In this document: positions 47,531-58,746 of the stretch, piece by piece
How positions within the stretch are numbered: position 1 is the first letter of the stretch
Layout: each line of letters opens with the position of its first letter
Assembly: GCA_029990175.1 (NCBI GenBank)
Contig: JARKIP010000023.1
Coordinates: 25,005,501 to 25,069,500, forward strand
From: Petunia secreta
Lineage: Eukaryota; Streptophyta; Magnoliopsida; Solanales; Solanaceae
Length of the DNA stretch: 64,000 bases
Direction of reading: 5' to 3'
Notes under the pieces: generated by a model
Seen by the model: only the letters and a program-made list of their open reading frames with translations
What the model was told of the DNA's origin: nothing
The model's database searches: none
Made by a program: the position numbers and the translations under genes

Positions 47531-47544
47531 AATATAATATAGAT

Positions 47545-47735
47545 AATAGATAATAGATAGATAGATTTGACTTTATCCAAATATTATCTTTCTCAAGTCT
47601 CCTCCCAATGTTAAAGTAGCTATCAGATTAATTTATCTATAAATAAAAATTTTTTGTAACATATATAGATTTAATTAGAAAGATAAATTGAAATATAAGT
47701 CTATCTATCTATCTATATTATTTATTTTAAATTTT
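47545..47735. repeat. Imperfect inverted repeat with GATA/TATC ends (MITE-like)
   Basis: GATAGATAGATTTGACTT (47562-47580) faces AAGTCTATCTATCTATC (47697-47715) across about 115 bp. No target duplication could be assigned. Confidence 0.35.
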
Positions 47736-48581
47736 AGATTTTAAAGATAAGTTTTCATCTCCCTCCTCTCTGTACCTATTTAATCCCCTCCACCCGACAT
47801 ATTGAGTTTTTATGAATTTTATTTTGCTTCTCTACTTTCATTATCATTGTTTTATGTCAGACATCTTTATTTTGATTTTCATGTACATGATCATATGTTT
47901 ATATTTTTTGGACTAACATAATGCATCGTTGTGATTTGTGTGCATGTATGGCTACTTTAAAATGACATTGTACTAAACGTAATTTACATAGTTGCTATTT
48001 GCGTACAGGTATATAGCTTGTCACTGTTTTGCATATTGACTGTTATTGTGTAATTTTTGTTAGACATTATTTCAGCAATTGGCGCTTGACAAGGGCGGAG
48101 AAGAGCTTGAGAATCTTAATCTAAATGATGCATTTCTCATAAATTTTAAGTTTAGTTAATCATGCTTTTTGTGAAACGAGAAAATTATACAAGGTCGTCT
48201 CTCTAATAATAGAATACATACTTTACTATATTAAAATTATTTTTTAGTATTTCATAAATCTATAATTTTTTAAAATATAAAAATTCTAAGCAGTTGCAGT
48301 TATGATAGGATTTTCAGTACTATATTACTTTAAATTCAAATTTTAGTTATTTAATTTTAAAATATGCTAATGATAAATAAAAAAAATATTGTATCACTGT
48401 ATTTTACCTAATAAAAATCTATAATTTATATTATTATATTAAATGACACACACTATGAAAATACATTAAATCAAGTAGTAGTCTAGAAATAGGTACAAAA
48501 TATTGAAAAGGTATACAAAATATTGTATTGCTTCTATTTGTAAGCATGGGTTATCTAGCAGAATAGCCATACTTTAATTCT
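47736..48581. other. AT-rich spacer before the Mutator-like element
   Basis: Very AT-rich and without open frames or recognised repeats. Confidence 0.4.
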
Positions 48582-48960
48582 TTTATTGAAGGATTTTTTA
48601 CACAAATATATAAATTTGATCCCTTAATTACAAAAAAATAGCAATACTTTTTAAATTAAGAGGCATAGCAATATTTTTTAGCACATTTTCATTTTTCATT
48701 CTGTTTCTTCAATTAACATTTCTTTTACATAAATCAAATCAGCGTGAGGAAGAGAAACCATGAGTCCAGAGATGAGAGGGTATAGTAGAAGGCAGCGACA
48801 CCACCATCTAAAGAGAGAAACACCCACCACCGCCGCCAACGGTGGCGAACACCCGAAAAATAGTTGTTTGTCGTTCTTCTTTATTTCTTCCCCTGATCTA
48901 ACGAATCGCTACAGAAATTAAAAGAAACTTGAAAAGGAGGAGAGGAGTGGAAGCTCATCG

Positions 48961-49182
48961 CTAGAAAACGACATCTTCGTTCAGCTCATCACCGGCGCGG
49001 GTAATGGAACTGTCAATCTGCGATGGAGAGAATACACCGAGAAATTGATCGGACGGTGATCGACGGTGGCGAAAATTGATGAAGTCGTTTTGGTCCATCA
49101 AAGTGACGTCACTCGCTCCACTTCCTTGGTTGAATCTGGGTTTTATATAATCGTATGTTGAGATATTAAATAGGGAGGTCAT
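48961..49182 (-). CDS. Hypothetical ORF in the Mutator-like element, possible captured gene fragment
   Basis: 73 codons starting MTSLFNISTYDYIKPRF and ending DELNEDVVF near the conserved-looking segment FLGVFSPSQIDSSITRAGDE. Composition is more gene-like than its surroundings, and Mutator-like elements often carry host exons (Pack-MULEs). I do not recognise the parent gene. No second exon or promoter is evident. Confidence 0.35.
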   Translation of the reverse strand: MTSLFNISTYDYIKPRFNQGSGASDVTLMDQNDFINFRHRRSPSDQFLGVFSPSQIDSSITRAGDELNEDVVF

Positions 49183-49460
49183 AGGAGAAAGATTGATTAG
49201 TTTTTGTTGTACAAAAGTAGCTAGATTAGAATCATTCTAGTATTGAAGCTTCAATGGTAAAAAATGCAACAGAATGTTTTAAAATGTTGAGACGAAGGAG
49301 ATTCTTAGCCGTAGCTCGTAAGTTTAACAATGAAGTCCTTTTGGTTATTATTCCTTTTATTTTCGAGTCTACATATTACTTAGTGGATTTCCCAAAAAAG
49401 TAAAAAATAATGTGAAAAAGCCTTGGTGGCGGTGTACATGGCAGTGGCGGTGTCTTTTCC

Positions 49461-49690
49461 TCATTGAAACACCTTTGGAACAGTCTGAAACGGTCTTAAA
49501 TGGTGCTGAAATAGTCTGAAACAACACTGAAATGGTGCAGAAACAGTTTGATACAGTGCTGAACACAACCTGAAACAGTGCAGAAATAGTTTGATACATT
49601 GCTGAACACACTCTGAAACGGTACGGAAACAGTTTAATACAGTGCTGAACACAACCTGAAACGGTGCAGAAACAGTGAGAAACAACGCAC
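49461..49690. repeat. Tandem array 1 in the Mutator-like element
   Basis: Repeats of CTGAAACGGTGCAGAAACAG alternating with TTTGATACAGTGCTGAACAC, about 9 to 10 partial units, drifting by substitutions. Confidence 0.8.
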
Positions 49691-50330
49691 AAATGATTAG
49701 ATACGAGGTGGTTGGTAGTTGAGATACAAGGAGATACGATGTGGTTGGTAGTTTAGATACAATGAGATACGATGTGGTTGCTAGACGAGATACGGTTAGA
49801 TACGAGGTGGTTGGTAGTTGAGATACAGTGAGATACAATGAGATACGATGTGGTCTGTAGTTGAGATAAAATGAAATATGATGTGGTTGGTAGGCGAGAT
49901 ACGGTTAGATATGAGGTAGTTGGTAGTTGAGATACAGTGAGATACAATGAGATAAGATGTTGTTGATAGACGAGATACAGTTAGATACGAGGTGGTTGGT
50001 AGCTGAGATACAGTGAGATACGATGTGGTTGGTAGGCGAGGCACGGTTAGATACGAGGTGGTTGGTAGTTGAGATACAGTGAGATACAATGAGATACGTT
50101 GTGGTTGGTAGGCGCGATACGGTTATATATGAGGTGGTTGGTAGTTGAGATAGAGTGAGATACAATGAGATACGATGTGGTTGGTAGTTGAGATACGATG
50201 TGGATGGTAGGCGAGATACGGTTAGATACGAGGTGGTTGGTAGTTGAGATACAATGAGATACGAGATAGTTGGTAGTTGAGAAACATCGAGATACAGTAA
50301 GATACAATGAGATACAGTGAGGACGAGATG
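49691..50330. repeat. Tandem array 2 in the Mutator-like element
   Basis: Higher-order repeats built from GATACGAGGTGGTTGGTAG, TTGAGATACA and GTGAGATACAATGAGATACG. Around 13 to 15 GTGGTTGGTAG blocks can be counted. Minus-strand frames stay open for up to 200 codons because the unit is near a multiple of three. Confidence 0.85.
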
Positions 50331-50535
50331 AGCAAAAATGAAATTGAGGAAATGGTGGGAGGAAAAGTGAAATTGGGAGAAATGGGAGGAGTAAAAGGGA
50401 AATTGGGGTAAATGGTGGGAGAAAAAGTGAAATATGGGAAAATGGGATGGGCAAAAGTGATATTGGGGGAAATGGTGGGAGAAAGATTGAAATAGGGGGA
50501 ATGGGATGGGCAAAAGTGATATTGAGGGAAATAGG
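50331..50535. repeat. Tandem array 3 in the Mutator-like element
   Basis: About three units of ~60 bp, each with GGGGGAAATGGTGGGAG-like and AATGGGATGGGCAAAAGTGA-like halves. Confidence 0.8.
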
Positions 50536-50734
50536 CATAAGAATGTATGGGTTCTGTATGTTATGGGAAAATATTGCTATGTTTTTGCTATGTTTCTAAT
50601 TGACTTCTCCTTTCCTCTATGGATAATTTTGCTAAAATATTGCTATGTTTTATAAATAACTTCTAAAATTTGTACTTTATATAAAAATTCCTTTATTGAA
50701 AAGGTACCAAATATTTCTAAAAAGTCATTCTTGT

Positions 50735-52652
50735 TGTCGCGACTCAAAATCTTGGATAGTCGTGAGGGCACCCGAACTTACTCCGTCGGCCGAACCCACT
50801 GGCTTACTTAATAATTACTTACAATAATACCGATGAAATTTTTTTAATAAATTTCAATGATGTAGCTTTAACAACAAAATACACAGAATATCCTTAAATA
50901 CAAGAAGAAAGTCTAGTCCTCTATCATAAGTCATGAATATCTATAAGGCAAATTTATGAATGAAATACCCCGTATTTTTAAAATAAGTAACGACATGAAT
51001 GAAATAATTGAAAGGTGCGCCACCACGGAGCAAGGCTGGCTGGTTCACAGGTGATATGTAGGAAAATCTTCAAACTCTAGCCACGGGACTCACTGGTACT
51101 CAGAATCGTATCTGCCCGAACAAATAATAAGAAAACAACTAGAAAACAACATATGTCGAAAGTACTTAGCAGGTTGGTAGACTAGTTCCTCTAAGAAAGA
51201 GTAAACCAGTCTAAGCAATTGCTTAATAGAATAGAGAAGGGAGAAAAGAAACATATTATAATGCATTATTTCAATAATTCATCAAATCACGTAATAAATA
51301 TCAACTAATCTCAATCAAGGAAACCAACAATTAACCTCAACTCATAGCATAACATAGTGTGTGGGTTAACTCCAAAATAGATAGAATGTTAGATAGTGGA
51401 CAAACTCCGAGACTATCAATATGGACTTACTCCGAAATAAATAGTAGCTTTGATGGTGGAGAAACTCCGAAACTATCAATATGGACCAACTCTGAAATAA
51501 ATAGTAGCATTGATAGTGGACCAACTCCGAGACTATCAATATGGACCAACTCCGAGACTACAAATATGGACCAACTCTAAAATAAATAGCGGACCAACTC
51601 CGAAAAAGAATATTTGACCAGCTCCGAAATAACAAACTAATTATATATTTAAAGACTACAAATCCGTAAGCCGATATAAGACTCAAGACATAATACATAA
51701 GCTCGTAATATATAATCGGGTCATAAAGAAATTGCTCAAACCTCTAAGCTTGCACGTGTGTCCACACATCCGACAATATAATCAAACATGGATATAACTT
51801 GCAATACGTTAAACAATAAAATAATAACAACCAAGACTAGATATGTGCTTAACGATCTGGAAAAACAACACTACATGATCCAAATATAAATTCAAACACA
51901 GCAAAAAGGTGTAAACGATTACACCTAGGGAAGTGCACATACAAGAAACATATGCACAATATCCCGCGTGGACAAATTCCACCAAAAAAAGGGATAGAAC
52001 CACCTACCTCAGGGTCCGATGCGCACTGACTAATTAACAACAGCCTTTTCTCGCTTAATTTCCTCCAAACGGTCCCACTCTATGCAAAATAATGCACAAT
52101 ACAATCAATACCAAAGCTAACGGCTAAACATCCAAACCTTAAGCTAAAAGGGCAAGAAGTCAACCTAACGCCAACCCCGAACCCACATGGTCAAACCTCG
52201 AAATCGAACTCACAATCATGATACCTATAAGCCCACGAGTCTAAATATACATTCAATGTCCTATTTTAGTACAACATAAACCACCACTACCTAAATTAAT
52301 GCTGTAGGATTTAAGCTTAATATTCTCAAATTCATTCATAAAAATACATATTTCTAGACTAGATTATCATAGTAACTCAATTTCCAAACTAATAAGTGAA
52401 TATTCTAAACCCGAGATAAAAATATAAAATCATAGAGTTAAGGCATTAATGCCTCCATGACCAATAACGAACCAAGGCCATATAAGGGAGGAAATGCCAA
52501 TTGAAATTCATTCTGCTACTACCCATCATTAGTTTATGATAAATTTTTCTTCAATTATTAGCATCATCACGATCATCCAATATATTCTACTTATAGCGAT
52601 GGCCAAAACATAAATTACCTATTTAATCCACTTTACTATCTACTAAACAAAG
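50735..52652 (-). repeat. 3' LTR of a minus-strand Gypsy element, distal part (interrupted)
   Basis: On the minus strand the LTR ends GGGTGCCCTCACGACTATCC...GAGTCGCGACA at 50735, closely parallel to the GGGTGCCCGCACGGCC...GTCGTGTCA end of the Tekay LTRs. The proximal part of the same LTR is at 62442-62956, with element A inserted between them. A tandem array lies at 51359-51610. No coding was seen. Confidence 0.65.
51359..51610. repeat. Tandem array in the minus-strand LTR
   Basis: Units of ~60 bp with ATATGGACCAACTCCGAAAT and GTGGACCAACTCCGAGACTA halves, four to five copies. It occupies the same relative place as the hairpin arrays of the Tekay LTRs. Confidence 0.8.
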
Positions 52653-54934
52653 TGAAACGACACTAGGTCAGTCGTTTCGGAAGTTAGGACTCCGATTGAC
52701 GTGCTGATAATTTTAAAATATTCGTAAGGTCCATTAGGACCTGTCTGTAAAATTTGAGCTAAATCAGACTTCGTTTGGTAGGCATCGGAAGAAGGGTTCA
52801 GTTTTTATTGTCAATAAGTATTATAAAGAGATTTTTGAGCTCGGTTTTGGGTGAATGAGCTCCGATTCGAAATCCGAAAGCGCCGTTAGGTTCGTATGAT
52901 TATTTGTGACTTAGGTGATTTTTCGAAAGTGAATTTCGATGTTGTTCGGCTAGTTTCCGCTAAAATGCCGAAAGTTAAATAATTTGACCTTTTTCCTTTA
53001 AATTCGCATCATGAGTTTCGGGAGTCCGATTTGAGATCTGTCTCCGCGAGTATGTTACATATATTTTGTATAGCTTACTTGAAAAATTTGGGATTATTTC
53101 GACTTCTCTAGGGTTCTATTTTAATTTTAATCGTCGTAGCGAATTTTTAAAAAATAAATAAAAAATTAAAAATAAAATAATAATTAAAAACTTATCTAAA
53201 GGTCGGTTGGCTAAGGGTAATCCCTTAGCCATCAGCTGCATATGATTCACGCAGAACTATTTTTAACAAAAGAGAGGAGGAAAAAATTAGAAAAGAGAGA
53301 GGAAAAAAGGGAAAAAGGAGTGGAAAAATAGTGGAATTTCTACACCAAATCTTCAGGTAATGATGTTAACTCATTATCTTAGCTTATTACGTGTGTTTGA
53401 ATATATTTTTACGGTAAAAATAGGGATATTAGACATCGCCCTAATGACGTAAGTTGATATTTTAAAGGGTCAATTGGACCCCGATGATGGAAATGATTAT
53501 ATATTCATACTCAGTGAGTTATGGGCAACATATAAATATAATTTATTTAGGGTTTGGTTATGGGACTTTGAACCCTGTATATAGGCCTGGCCTGCGTATT
53601 GCGTATGCGAATAGGGTATCAGGTTCCTAACTGGATTGCCCTAAAACATAAGGAATGAAGCCTTTAGCTTTATTTGATATAATTTTTCTGCTTATTGAAT
53701 AGAGCGGGATCGTTTGACGGTTAATCCAAAGGAAAAAGCAGTGGTTGAGTAGCATGGCTAGCTTTGGAATACGGTAAGTGTTTATATCCATTTCTTTGGA
53801 AGCACTTGGCCTCGTGGATTTTCTACCACGTGTTCCTTACGTGTGTAGCTGCCGATAGGCGTACTCATTACGCCTTAGCCTTGGATTTACATTCTATATT
53901 ATATATTATGTCCTGTTATTGCTATTGCATTGGGAATCTGAGTATTGTACTTTGGCTTGGGGTTGGCATCTGCTTCTCGGCTGTTGATGAGAGTCCTGTG
54001 CCGGTGAAGGGTTATTATTGCATCACATTGCATTCATATGCATTACATTGCATATCATACTGAGTGCAGGAGTATTCCGCCTCAGCTTTACATTTTATTG
54101 GGTGCAGGAGTATTCCGCCCCAGGAGAGTGCAGGAGTATTCCGCCTCTGGCTCTGGTTTATATTATATCGGGTGCAGGAGTATTCTGCCCCAGGAGCAGG
54201 AGTATTCCGCTCCAGTTGGTTAGCAGATTGGATTCCGCTCGAATGCAGGAATATTCCGCTTCGGGATGGGATTATGGGCACATGTGACCTTTTGCATCTC
54301 ATTTCATTTCATCTCATTTCATCTCATTCCATTTCATTTCATACTATTGTGTATATTTTCTGTAGATGACTACCGTTTCTGCTTATATGTGCATCGCTTA
54401 TTTGTTGATTGTTGTCTGGTTCTGTTTCCCTGACTAGCGTATCTATTTTTCGAGGTTGCTAGTTTGTCCTCACTTATTGAGTCCTTATGACTCAGCCCCC
54501 TATTTGTTCTTGTGTTTTCTTTTCGTTCGGCAGATTCTGCACCAGGACCCAGCCAGGTGCGCCGTGATTGAGGAGTAGTACCTTCTCAGCTGTCTACGGT
54601 GAGCCATCCTGTTCATTATGGCCACCAACTTCAGATATTACAGTTTTCCTTACTTTTGCTTCCTTCGGGAGATGTGTATATCTTTTGGCCTTCTTAGATG
54701 TCTGATCTGGAAACCTTTAAAATTGTGTATTCTGGGTAGTTAGTTGTATAATTCAGACAGCTTGTATATTTGTCTATCCTTGAGAGTTATCTTATATTGT
54801 TAAAGTTTGGTTCAGTTTCATTTCAAGGTAATTTTTCACAATTTATATCGATTCAGTCAATAGGATTCGCCCGACAGGTTTAGGGGAGGTCGTCGGGTGC
54901 CCGCACGGCCTAACCGAGAATTTAGGTCGTGTCA
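52653..54934 (+). repeat. 5' LTR of element A
   Basis: 2282 bp. Differs from the 3' LTR mainly by two stretches (about 52906-52960 and 53280-53320) that are missing in the 3' copy, plus scattered substitutions (about six in the first ~215 aligned bases outside the start). It carries the hairpin array and a TTTCATCTCATTTCAT run near 54300. Confidence 0.93.
54060..54264 (+). repeat. Hairpin array in 5' LTR of element A (6 units)
   Basis: Six copies of GCAGGAGTATTCCGC or near variants with arm pairs CTGAG/CTCAG, GGG/CCC, AGAG/CTCT, GGG/CCC, GGAG/CTCC and CGAA/TTCG. The loop is constant while both arms change together. Confidence 0.85.
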
Positions 54935-54935
54935 G

Positions 54936-54948
54936 TTGGTATCAGAGC
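54936..54948 (+). other. Primer binding site of element A (tRNA-iMet)
   Basis: TTGGTATCAGAGC starts one base after the LTR end, complementary to the 3' end of initiator tRNA-Met. Confidence 0.92.
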
Positions 54949-55125
54949 GAGGTTTAGAGTCTTTCCAGATCATGACAGTGTCTAATAGAGTCTCGCTGAT
55001 CGGGCGGAGACGTCCGTACCTATCTACGAGAGGCTATGATTGCATTTAGGCAGTTTCCCTTCTTTTTTTCCCTGTCGTGCGTGAGTCTTCTTATCTGAAG
55101 CTAAATATTTTTAATTTTCCGCAGT

Positions 55126-56640
55126 ATGGTGAGAACGCGCGCGAATGTTCAGCGAGAGGCGAAGGAGCCAGCGGTCGCCCCTATGCCTGCTGCTCCGCGA
55201 GGCCGCGGTGTTGGCCGCGGTAGAGGTCGTGGTCGAGGCAGAGGTAGAGTTGCCCAGGCCGCGAGGATGGTGGATCGTGTTGATCCTGCTGCAGAGGTTC
55301 TGGTAGTGCCAGCTTTTGCTGGGCAGTGGGAGCAGGGCTTATTCGTTCCCCCTGCACTTCATGACGCTTTTATGAGATTCTTTGCGATGCAGATGCCCCA
55401 GGGACCTCCTATTTCTCAGGCTGCCGTAGATGCTCATATTCCTCAGGCTGCTGTAGATGCTCCTATTCTTCAGGCTGTTGTAGATGCTCCTATCCCTCAG
55501 GCAGCTCCTCAGGCTGCGGTAGATATTGGTTCTCATGTTCAGGAAGCCCCCATTCCAGCTCCACAGGTAGCCCCAGCAGTTCATGTTCCAGATGGTCATG
55601 TTCCAGAGGTAGCGGGTGTTGTACCTCCGGTTGTTCAGGCTAGTCAGCCAGTCCAGGTAGCAGGTCAGGTTGATGATCCAGCAAGGTTGCATTATTTTAC
55701 CCGACTTAATCCTCCGAAGTTCTCTGGTCAAAAATCAGATAAGCTTAAGCCTCGTGAGTTTCTTGATCAATGTCAGCGTATCTTAGAGGCCCTTGGATAT
55801 CTTGAGTAGTATGGAGCTGATTATACTGCCTTCCAGCTTGAGGGTCCGGCTTTAGCTTGGTGGACCGCACTCCGATAAGCTAGGCAGGGCTTACCTAAGC
55901 TGACCTGGAGTGAGTTCTCCCATCGATTCATGGAGAAGTTTTTCCCTCGCAGTCAGCAGGATGAGAAGAGTTGACAGTTTGAGAGGATTGAACAGGGTAA
56001 CCTGTCAGTCACGGAGTACGAGCTTTTATTTTCAGAGATGTCCAGCTATGCTCCAGATCTTGTGCAGGAGCCCTCTGAGAGGGTCAGACGTTTTATTGAT
56101 GGACTTTCTCCTCATTTGCGGTCCCAGATGGCTCGTGAGATTGAGGCTGGTACTCTATTTGATGTCGCTGTTGATATTGCCAGGAGGTATGAGGCCTATC
56201 ATAGATTGGAGATGGAGGAGTTAGAGCGGGAGAGTAAGAGATCTCGTGGTCCAGGGCATTCTAGTACCTCGTATGGAGGTAGGAGTTATCAGCAGCAGAG
56301 TAGGCCTCCTGTCAGACCAGCTCAGTTTCCAGCGCGTGGTTCTCAGAACGCGCCTACTTCTTCTCAGGGTCAGTTTTGGTTTCGCCCGCGAGATCAGTCT
56401 CAGTTTGATCAGCGTAAATTTGCTCTAGGGTGCTTTATCTGTCAGGATCCAGGGCATCATAAGAAGGATTGCCCTTATCTCCTTCAGCAGCCTCAGGGTG
56501 CCCCTCCAGGGTCTCAGCCAGCTAGAGGTGCACCATCACCCGGTAGAGGTCGTGGACGTAGTCCTAGTGGTCCCTCTAGAGGTGGTCGTCAGGGTAGCGG
56601 CTCAGCTCAGCTGCAGAGACAGCTATATGCACTTCCGGCC
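55126..56640 (+). pseudogene. gag of element A
   Basis: ATG 55126 opens with MVRTRANVQREAKEP and an RG-rich stretch (codons 25-45). A proline/alanine-rich region with short repeats (codons 90-180) follows. The capsid region begins at PPKFSGQKSD (codon ~191) and includes SERVRRFIDGLSPHLRSQMA (codons ~316-335). The nucleocapsid knuckle is CFICQDPGHHKKDC (codon ~436, CX2CX4HX4C). In-frame stops at 55807 (TAG), 55876 (TAA) and 55972 (TGA). The first two sit where glutamine is usual (LEQYGAD, RQARQG), consistent with C-to-T change. Gag forms the particle and binds the RNA. Confidence 0.88.
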
Positions 56641-57240
56641 AGGCAGGATGCCGAGGCATCACCAGCTGTAGTGACAGGTATTTTATCTGTTTGTGGTCGA
56701 GATGCATATTCTTTGGTGGATCCAGGATCTACATATTCATATGTATCTCCTTATTTTGCTTCGGGTTTTCATGTTGATTATATGTTTCTTCGTGATCCAT
56801 TCTGTGTTTCTACTCCTATTGGAGACATTATCATCGTAGATCGAGTTTATTAAGCTTGTACCATATCTTTTGGGGGTCGTGAGACACTGGTAGATCTTCT
56901 AATCCTAGATATCGTTGATTTTGATGTTATTATTGGCATGGATTGGCTGGCATCGTGTCATGCCACATTAGATTGTCATGCCAAGTCTCTTCAGTTGTCT
57001 CTTCCTTGTTCAGCACCGGTAGTGTGGCAGGGTTCTTACTTGCCACCTAGGGGACATGTTATTTCTTTCCTGAAGGCAAAACGTATGATGGATAAAGGGT
57101 GTTTAGCATATCTTGCCATGGTTCGAGATACCACTGTGGAGATTCCATCTCTTGATTCTATTCCTGTCGTTAGGGAGTTCCCTGATGTGTTTCCAGATGA
57201 TTTGCCAGGACTTCCTCCTGATTGAGAGATCGAGTATGGC
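56641..57240 (+). pseudogene. Aspartic protease region of element A
   Basis: Catalytic motif YSLVDPGSTYSYVS near codon 530 (about 56709). The usual Tekay form is LIDPGSTHSY, so the DPG(S)T core is kept. A stop at 56851 (TAA) truncates the domain. Downstream IIGMDWLASCHATLDC (56932-56979) is the conserved segment linking protease to RT. A second stop at 57223 (TGA) follows in PPD-REIEY, where arginine (CGA) is normal. The enzyme would process the polyprotein. Confidence 0.85.
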
Positions 57241-58746
57241 ATTGATACAGTGCCAGGGACTCAGCCTATTTCTATCCCTCCTTATCGTATGGCCCCATCA
57301 GAGTTGAAGGAGCTGAAGGAGCAGTTGCAACATTTGCTTGATAAGGGGTTCATCGGGCCGAGTATTTCTCCGTGGGGTGCTCCTGTTCTATTCGTGAAAA
57401 AGAAAGATGGGACTATGCGAATGTGTATTGATTATCGTCAGCTAAATAAGGTAACCATCAAGAATAAGTATCCCTTGCCTCGCATTGATGATTTGTTTGA
57501 TCAGTTGCATGGTGCCAAGTTCTTTTCAAAGATCGATCTGCGATCTGATTATCATCAGCTAAAGATTTTTGAGTCAGATATCTCGAAGTCTGCTTTTAGG
57601 ACTCGTTACGGCTATTATGAGTTCCTAGTTATGTCTTTTGGGCTGACTAATGCCCCTGCAGCCTTTATGGATCTCATGAACCGGGTGTTTAAGCCATTCC
57701 TTGATTCCTTTGTCATTATCTTCATTGATGATATTCTTATTTATTCTCGTAGCCGCGAGGAGCATGATTATCATCTGAGGGGGGGTTCTTCAGACCCTCC
57801 GTGATCGTAAGTTATATGCCAAGTTCTCGCAATGTGAGTTTTGGCTTGATTCTATAGCATTTTTGGGTCACGTGGTATCCAGTGAAGGAATCAAGGTTAA
57901 TCCGAAGAAGATTGAAGCAGTGCAGAAATGGCCTCGTCCTACCACTCCGATGGAGATTCGCAGCTTCCTTGGATTGGCAGGTTATTATCGGAGGTTTGTG
58001 GAAAAGTTCTCTACTATTGCAGCTCCCCCGACTCGCTTGACGCAGAAGGCGGTTCAGTTTCGATGGTCCAATGAGTGTGAGGCCAGCTTTCAGAAGCTTA
58101 AGGCCTTATTGACTTCAGCTCCAGTGTTATCCCTTCCTTCGGGCACGGTGGATTTGTAGTTTATTGTGATGCATCTCGTGTGGGCCTTGGTTGTGTTCTT
58201 ATGCAGCACGGGAAGGTAATTGCTTATGCTTCCAGACAGTTAAAGCCGAATGAGAAGAATTATCCAACTCACGATTTAGAATTGGCAGTTGTGGTCTTTG
58301 CTTTGAAGATATGGAGGCATTACCTTTATGGCGAGCCTTGTGAGGTGTATACGGATCATAAGAGTCTGCAGTATCTTCTCTCTCAGAAAGATCTTAACGG
58401 CCGACAGCGGAGATGGCTTGAATTGATTAAAGATTATGATCTCACTATCCATTATCATCCTGGGAAGGCGAACGTGGTAGCAGATGCTTTGAGCAGGAAG
58501 TCCATGGGCAGCATGGCTTTTCTTTATGCTGATATGAGACCATTGGCTCGAGAATTGCAGTCCCTTGGCAACTCTGGCGTGAGATTTCTTCTCCCAGATT
58601 CCAGTCGAGTCTTAGCATGTATTGCAGCTCAGTCTTCCTTGGTCAATCAGATTAAGGGAAGACAGTTCGAGGATCCTCATCTGCAGGAGTTGCGTGGTCG
58701 TGTCCTAAGTGGAGGAGTTCCCTCCTTCGAGCTTGATTCAGATTGA
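57241..58746 (+). pseudogene. Reverse transcriptase and RNase H of element A
   Basis: RT motifs in order: KKKDGTMRMCIDYRQLN (57400), LPRIDDLFDQL, KIDLRSDYHQL, FGLTNAPAAF (57635) and the catalytic FIDD (57721-57732, phenylalanine in place of tyrosine, common in chromoviruses). A one-base gain in the G run at about 57778-57786 breaks the frame, and a one-base loss near 58145 restores it. RNase H shows YCDASRVGLG, ASRQLKPNEKNYPTHDLEL, YTDHKSLQYL and NVVADALSR. A TGA at 58744 closes the frame. All residues needed for catalysis are still visible. Confidence 0.9.

Larger units (their letters stand above)
48591..50691. mobile_element. Non-autonomous Mutator-like element with perfect 9-bp target duplication
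   Basis: Flanked by TTTATTGAA on both sides (48582-48590 and 50692-50700); a 9-bp duplication is diagnostic of Mutator superfamily transposition. The ends are imperfect inverted repeats: left GGATTTTTTACACAAATATA, right (complement) GGAATTTTTATATAAAGTAC. Subterminal TAGCAATA motifs face each other near both ends. At 2.1 kb it lacks transposase. The interior holds a GC-richer segment with a possible captured exon (48960-49185) and three tandem arrays. Confidence 0.88.

Noticed and set aside
49369..50538. Minus-strand open frames with YLTVSQLPTTSY-type repeats (up to 202 codons)
   Set aside because: Products of tandem arrays 1-3 in the Mutator-like element. Several frames are open together, which fits low stop density in the repeat and not a protein.
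54060..54264. CRISPR-like appearance of the hairpin arrays
   Set aside because: Eukaryotic LTR context, short unequal spacers that are themselves related, and no cas genes.
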